Of a DNA stretch of 64,000 nt, positions 59,630 through 64,000 are shown one piece after another. The position numbers and the translations under genes were made by a program. The notes under the pieces were generated by a model. It did not search any database, was not told the DNA's origin, and saw nothing but the letters and a program-made list of their open reading frames with translations. Every line of letters begins with the position of its first letter. Positions within the stretch are counted from its first letter, which is position 1. Source of the DNA: Microbacterium sp. CH12i (lineage in GTDB: Bacteria > Actinomycetota > Actinomycetes > Actinomycetales > Microbacteriaceae); assembly GCF_000685355.1 (NCBI RefSeq), contig NZ_JHET01000003.1:1-64000 (forward strand), read 5' to 3'.

Positions 59630-61531
59630 ATGTCCTCCTCGTCGTCATCGTCCACACAGTCCGCCTCGCTGTCTACTGCAGCCGCCCTGTGGCGCCTCGC
59701 GCCATTCGTAAAGCCCGTCGCCGGACGCTTCGTCGGGGGCGCTGCGAGCGCGCTCGCCGCAGCCGTGATCGCCCTCATGATTCCGATCGTGCTCGAGCAG
59801 ATCGTGCGCGGTCCGATCGAATCTGGTGAGATCAACTTCATCGCCCTCGGAGCCCTTGCTGTGCTCGCGCTGGGCCTCGGCGAAGCTGTGATGGTGTGGC
59901 TGCGGCGCTGGTTCATCCTGAAGCCTTCCACCGAGGTCGAATACCGGATGCGCACGCAGCTCTACTCGAGACTGCAGACTCTGCCGGTTTCATTCCACGA
60001 CCGCTGGCAGTCTGGCCAACTCCTCAGCCGCATGATGCAGGACATCGGCCTTATCCGGCGCTGGCTGGCGTTCGGGCTGATCCTGCTCGTCGTGAACATC
60101 CTGACGATCGTCATCGGCTCGGTACTGCTGTTTCGCTGGCACTGGCTCCTGGGGGTCATCTTCATCGCCACGGCCATCCCGCTGTGGATCACCGGCTACC
60201 GCTTTGAGAAGCGCTACGGGCGACTCGCGCGTCAGAGCCAGGATCAGGCCGCGATCTCGCCACCAGCCGCGAAGAGAGCGTGCACGGCATTCGCGTACTC
60301 AAGGCATTCGGCCGAGGCAAGCACGCGCTCAGCCGCTTCAGTACCCAGGCAGAGAGCCTGCGCGAAACTGAGCTCAGCAAAGCACGTGCCGTCGGATCGA
60401 TCTGGTTCTGGCTCGACCTCATGCCGCAGACCGCGTCGGACTCAGCCTCATGTCGGGCATCTGGCTGATCTCGCAAGGCGCCATCGATGAGGCACAGCTG
60501 TTCGCGTTCTTCGCCATGGCGACCGTGTTGCGGTGGCCCATCGAATCGATCGGTTTTCTGTTCTCGTTCATGCTGGACGCCCGCACCGCGACCGACCGCG
60601 TGTTCGACATCTTCTCGGAGACGAACAGCATCAGCGACCCGGAGAGCCCCGTGCGGATCGCGGAACCTCGAGGGGAACTTGCTTTCGAGAACGCTCATTT
60701 CCGGTATCAGGATGCCGGGTCCGCCGAGCACGACCTGCTCGACGGCATCGATCTGGTGCTGCGCCCTGGCGAGACCATGGCGCTGGTCGGACTCACCGGC
60801 AGTGGCAAGACGACGCTGACGACGTTGCCTACCCGTCTCTATGACGTGACCGGCGGCCGTGTCACGCTCGACGCGTCGACGTGCGCGATCTGTCGCTGAC
60901 CGAGCTGCGCACGCACATCGCCATGGCATTCGAGGATGCCACCCTGTTCTCGGCATCCGTACGTGAGAACGTGCTGCTGGGCCGCGCCGAACTAGACGTG
61001 CACAGTGAAGAGGGTGAGCGCGTGCTGCGCGAGGCCCTCGACGTTGCTCAGGCCAGCTTCGTCAATGAGCTGCCAGAAGGCGTTGAGACGGTCATCGGCG
61101 AAGAGGGGCTCAGCCTTTCCGGTGGTCAGCGTCAGAGGCTTGCTCTTGCTCGTGCTGTCGCGGCCAAGCCCAAGGTGCTCGTGCTTGATGATCCGCTCTC
61201 CGCGCTGGATGTCGACACCGAAGCACTCGTCGAAGAGGCGCTACGCCATGTGCTCGCCGACACGACGGCGATGATCGTCGCGCACCGTCCGTCGACAGTT
61301 GCGCTCGCTGATCGAGTTGCCCTGCTCGAGCGCGGCAGGATCACCGCAGTCGGCACGCACTCTGAACTGTTGAAGACGAGCTCCCACTACCGGCACGTGA
61401 TCTCCAGCCTTGAGGCGGATGAGGCCGCTCGCACCGGTGCGATTCCGATCATCCGAGACGAAGACCTGGCAGCGGCAGACATCACCGCACACGCCGATAC
61501 ACAGAACATCGAGAAGGAGGTGCAGGCATGA
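59630..61531 (+). CDS. Heterodimeric ABC exporter subunit 1, three frameshifts
   Basis: This is a fused six-helix permease and ATPase (about 634 residues after repair). The frame breaks at about 60251, 60435 and 60873. One added base at each place restores [30 protein letters not shown] and [16 protein letters not shown]. The ATPase has Walker [10 protein letters not shown], a canonical signature [14 protein letters not shown], Walker B VLVLDD with Asp in place of the catalytic Glu, and the H-loop AHR. The Asp marks the degenerate half of a heterodimeric multidrug-type exporter. The stop overlaps the next gene, its partner. Confidence 0.9.
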
Positions 61532-63342
61532 GCGCGGCACTCACCGGAACCCAGGGCGAAGATCGCTCGAACTACACCCGCGAAGAGAGCAAGGCGATTC
61601 GCCAGCGCTCGCTGCGCCTGCTCGGCTCTCTGGTGTCGCCGCTGCGCGCGCAGATCGTGCTGGCCGCGATCGTTCTCGTGATCTCGACGGCGCTGCAGGT
61701 CGCAGGGCCGATCCTCATCAGTATCGGCATCGACAAAGCGCTGCCGGAGGCAGTCGAGCGCGCGAACTGGATGCCGACCTTTGCGATCGGGCTCATCTAT
61801 CTGCTCGCCGGTGCGACTGCAGCAGCGCTGATCGCCTGGTACGTGGTGGTCGCAGCGCGGATCACTCAGGCTGTGCTCCTCGATCTCCGCAAGCGTATCT
61901 TCTTGCACACGCAGCGGCTGAGCCTCGAATTCCATGAGTCGTATACGTCTGGCCGCATCATCTCGCGTCAGACCAGCGACCTTGACTCGATTCGCGAGCT
62001 GCTGGACGGCGGTCTCAACAACCTCGTCTCCGGTGTGCTTTTCGGCGCGTTCACGTTCATCGCGCTGATCGTGTGGGACTGGCAGTCGGGCGTGATTCTG
62101 CTGCTTGCCGGCATCCCGCTGGCGCTGCTGATGCGCTGGTTCTATTCGCGTTCGCAGGTCGTCTTCCGCGAATCACGTGTGGTGAGCGCGAAGGTGATCG
62201 TGCAGTTCGTCGAGACGATGACGGGCATCCGCGCGGTCAAGGCGTTCCGCAAAGAGCCGCGCAACGACACGAGCTTCCAGAAGGTCGCTGGCGACTACCG
62301 CGACGTCAACCGTCGATCGATGCTGCTGTTCGGTACGTTCGAACCGGGGCTGATGGCTGTCGCGGCGCTCACCCTCGGGCTGGTCGTTCTGTGGGGTGGC
62401 ATCCGTGTCGCCGATGGCGCGCTCACGGTCGGTGTGCTGCTTTCTGCGGTGCTGTACGTGCGCAACTTCTTTGCGCCGATGCAGGAGATCGCGATGTTTT
62501 TGAACTCGTACCAGTCCGCCACCGCGGCGCTGGAAAAGGTGTCTGGCGTGCTCGATGAGGTTCCGACTGTTCCGGACCCTCAGATGCCGATCGACCTCTG
62601 GGAGTCGCGTGGACACATCAACTTCGATGAGGTCACCTTCGGATATTCGGGGGAAAAGACGATCCTGCCGAACTTCTCGCTCGACATTCCGGCCGGGCAG
62701 ACGATCGCGCTAGTCGGCACGACCGGCGCCGGAAAGTCGACGTTGGCGAAGCTCATCTCGCGCTTCTACGACCCGTCCCTCGGACGTGTGACGCTGGACG
62801 GCATAGACCTGCAGTCGTTGCACCCGAAGGATCTCCGCCGCGCGATCGTCATGGTCACGCAGGAGGCATACCTGTTCAGTGGCACCGTCGCGGACAACAT
62901 CGCACTCGGAAAGCCGGATGCCACGCTCGACGAGATCCGCGCGGCGGCAAAGGCCGTCGGAGCCGACGAGTTCATCTCAGCGCTGCCCGACGGGTACGCG
63001 AGCGATGTGAACAAGCGTGGTGGGCGCGTTTCGGCGGGGCAGCGACAGCTGATCTCATTCGCGCGCGCGTTCCTGGCGGATCCTGCAGTGCTGATCCTTG
63101 ATGAGGCAACCGCATCTCTAGATATCCCGTCGGAGCGACTGATTCAGGATGCGCTGCAGACGCTGCTGGCTGACCGGACCGCGATCATCATCGCGCACCG
63201 ATTGTCAACCGTCGCGATTGCCAACCGGGTACTGGTGATGGAACACGGGCGGATCATCGAGGATGACACCCCCGCTGCCCTCATCAGCGGTACGGGCAAG
63301 TTCGCGCAGCTGCACGCGGCCTGGCAGGAGACGCTGGTCTAG
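61528..63342 (+). CDS. Heterodimeric ABC exporter subunit 2
   Basis: The 604-residue half-transporter is intact. It has six helices in the first 330 residues, Walker [10 protein letters not shown], signature VSAGQRQL (not LSGGQ), Walker [13 protein letters not shown] with the catalytic Glu, and H-loop AHR. Its consensus Walker B complements the Asp in subunit 1, and its weak signature faces the degenerate site there. This is the layout of heterodimeric exporters such as TmrAB or BmrCD. The substrate is unknown, with lipids or drugs likely. The ATG overlaps the stop of subunit 1. Confidence 0.93.
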   Translation: MSAALTGTQGEDRSNYTREESKAIRQRSLRLLGSLVSPLRAQIVLAAIVLVISTALQVAGPILISIGIDKALPEAVERANWMPTFAIGLIYLLAGATAAALIAWYVVVAARITQAVLLDLRKRIFLHTQRLSLEFHESYTSGRIISRQTSDLDSIRELLDGGLNNLVSGVLFGAFTFIALIVWDWQSGVILLLAGIPLALLMRWFYSRSQVVFRESRVVSAKVIVQFVETMTGIRAVKAFRKEPRNDTSFQKVAGDYRDVNRRSMLLFGTFEPGLMAVAALTLGLVVLWGGIRVADGALTVGVLLSAVLYVRNFFAPMQEIAMFLNSYQSATAALEKVSGVLDEVPTVPDPQMPIDLWESRGHINFDEVTFGYSGEKTILPNFSLDIPAGQTIALVGTTGAGKSTLAKLISRFYDPSLGRVTLDGIDLQSLHPKDLRRAIVMVTQEAYLFSGTVADNIALGKPDATLDEIRAAAKAVGADEFISALPDGYASDVNKRGGRVSAGQRQLISFARAFLADPAVLILDEATASLDIPSERLIQDALQTLLADRTAIIIAHRLSTVAIANRVLVMEHGRIIEDDTPAALISGTGKFAQLHAAWQETLV

Positions 63343-63351
63343 GCCCCGCCG

Positions 63352-63383
63352 GCAACTCTGGCGGTTGCGCGCAACTCTGGCGG
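63352..63383. repeat. Two copies of GCAACTCTGGCGG
   Basis: A 13-bp sequence occurs at 63352-63364 and 63371-63383 after the ABC genes. The second copy is the left arm of the hairpin that follows. Confidence 0.6.
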
Positions 63384-63410
63384 CCACATCTTCAGATTGT
63401 GGCCGCCAGA
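63376..63410. terminator. Hairpin between ABC exporter and DUF559 gene
   Basis: A perfect 13-bp stem with a 9-nt loop lies 33 bp after the exporter stop and 30 bp before the convergent stop. It can serve both strands, although a T-run is lacking. Confidence 0.7.
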
Positions 63411-63439
63411 ATTGTACTGATCCGCAGAAGTTGCGAGGA

Positions 63440-64000
63440 TCAGGCGCGGCGCGCCTGTGCAGCGGGGCTCAGGTGCAGCCCGCGCGCGATAGCAGCGGCG
63501 ACTGTCGCCTCCACGTATGCCCAATCGTGGATGACCTGCGCATACGTGAAACGCAGCACGGTGTAGCCGCGCAGTCGCAATTGCGCGTCGTGCGCCACGT
63601 CACGCGTGCGATCGGCAGACGATGAGTGAAACGCGAACCCGTCGAGCTGCACAACGAGGTGCGTGCCGATGAGCACGTCGACCTTGTGTCCGGCGAGCAT
63701 GACCTGCTGTCTGATCGGAACTCCCCATGGGCTCAGGCGCACGACGAAGATCGTCTCCAAGCCGGAGTCTGACATCCCGCGGATCGTGTTCGCGCAGTTG
63801 CGCGATGCCGCATCAGGCCAGTGCACCGCGCGCACGGATTCAAGGTCGAGATGCTCGATCTTGACCGCGGACTCCCAGACGGACAGCGCGTCCTCCTGCG
63901 AAAGGCATTGTGCGATGTGCGCCAGCGCATCTTCGACGGATGCTTCGAGCACACGGTCTCCGCGGTCGACCAGCGGCTTCGCCCAATGAAACGTCACGTC
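63440..64000 (-). CDS. DUF559-type protein, 5' end outside window
   Basis: The frame is open from the right edge (64000) to 63440, giving about 186 residues. It reads VEDALAHIAQCL and then a Vsr/restriction-like nuclease fold, DUF559: GLETIFVVRLS, KVDVLIGTHLVVQLDGFAFH with the acidic cluster, and LRLRGYTVLRFTYAQVI. Related actinobacterial proteins have an N-terminal winged-helix part that would lie outside the window. The function is unknown. An ATG-like start at 63997 is not needed because the frame continues upstream. Confidence 0.82.
   Translation of the reverse strand, partial: DVTFHWAKPLVDRGDRVLEASVEDALAHIAQCLSQEDALSVWESAVKIEHLDLESVRAVHWPDAASRNCANTIRGMSDSGLETIFVVRLSPWGVPIRQQVMLAGHKVDVLIGTHLVVQLDGFAFHSSSADRTRDVAHDAQLRLRGYTVLRFTYAQVIHDWAYVEATVAAAIARGLHLSPAAQARRA

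Overview
The window is GC-rich actinobacterial DNA. It is most probably from Microbacteriaceae, likely Microbacterium or a close relative; this is inferred from gene content and not from a marker gene. Supporting signs are an iniBAC-like dynamin locus, a DUF3817 gene directly before guaA, a GuaB3-type paralogue, a DUF6350 membrane protein before purN, an LAATG-type sorting signal, and several genes that start 6-9 nt after a TAGRCT -10 box with no Shine-Dalgarno. I found no rRNA, tRNA, CRISPR array, phage or insertion sequence. Layout: 1-10434 is a stress or cell-envelope island. It holds two IniB-like repeat proteins, a small acidic protein, two dynamin-like GTPases (IniA/IniC type), a four-helix membrane protein, a giant AAA-LuxR regulator and an Hsp70-like membrane protein with a Pro/Thr-rich tail. 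The + operon (iniB-like, acidic protein, iniA, iniC) converges on the - operon (hsp70-like, luxR, iniB-like, membrane protein). 10574-17107 holds rarD and a branched-chain amino-acid ABC system (livK on +, livHMGF on -). 17311-29387 holds guaB, an OsmC protein, an orphan PIN toxin, guaB3, surf1, a giant secreted nuclease/5'-nucleotidase, and DUF3817-guaA. 29499-39648 holds a YCII protein with its ECF sigma factor, small membrane proteins, a GDPD, an ABC pair, a lamin-tail-domain wall protein, YccF and a flavin oxidase-like protein. 39745-49772 holds pcrA/uvrD, glutaminase-STAS, SseB, an NHEJ-type LigD polymerase and ATP-dependent ligase, an FAD oxidoreductase and a TetR regulator. 49885-64000 holds sucCD, a purine permease, DUF6350, purN, purH, an Ada/AlkA protein, ogt, a heterodimeric ABC exporter behind a leader peptide, and a DUF559 protein. 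Functional links: purine supply is the strongest theme (guaB, guaB3, guaA, purN, purH, AzgA-type permease, secreted 5'-nucleotidase). DNA repair is the second (PcrA, LigD polymerase plus ligase, Ada-AlkA, Ogt). Caution on sequence quality: about 21 single-base frameshifts interrupt otherwise well conserved genes, including guaA (three) and purH. Twenty look like a lost base, often one G of a GG run, and one looks like a gained base in a homopolymer. This pattern points to sequence or consensus errors more than to gene decay. I list each such gene over its full restored extent as one CDS and give the break point.
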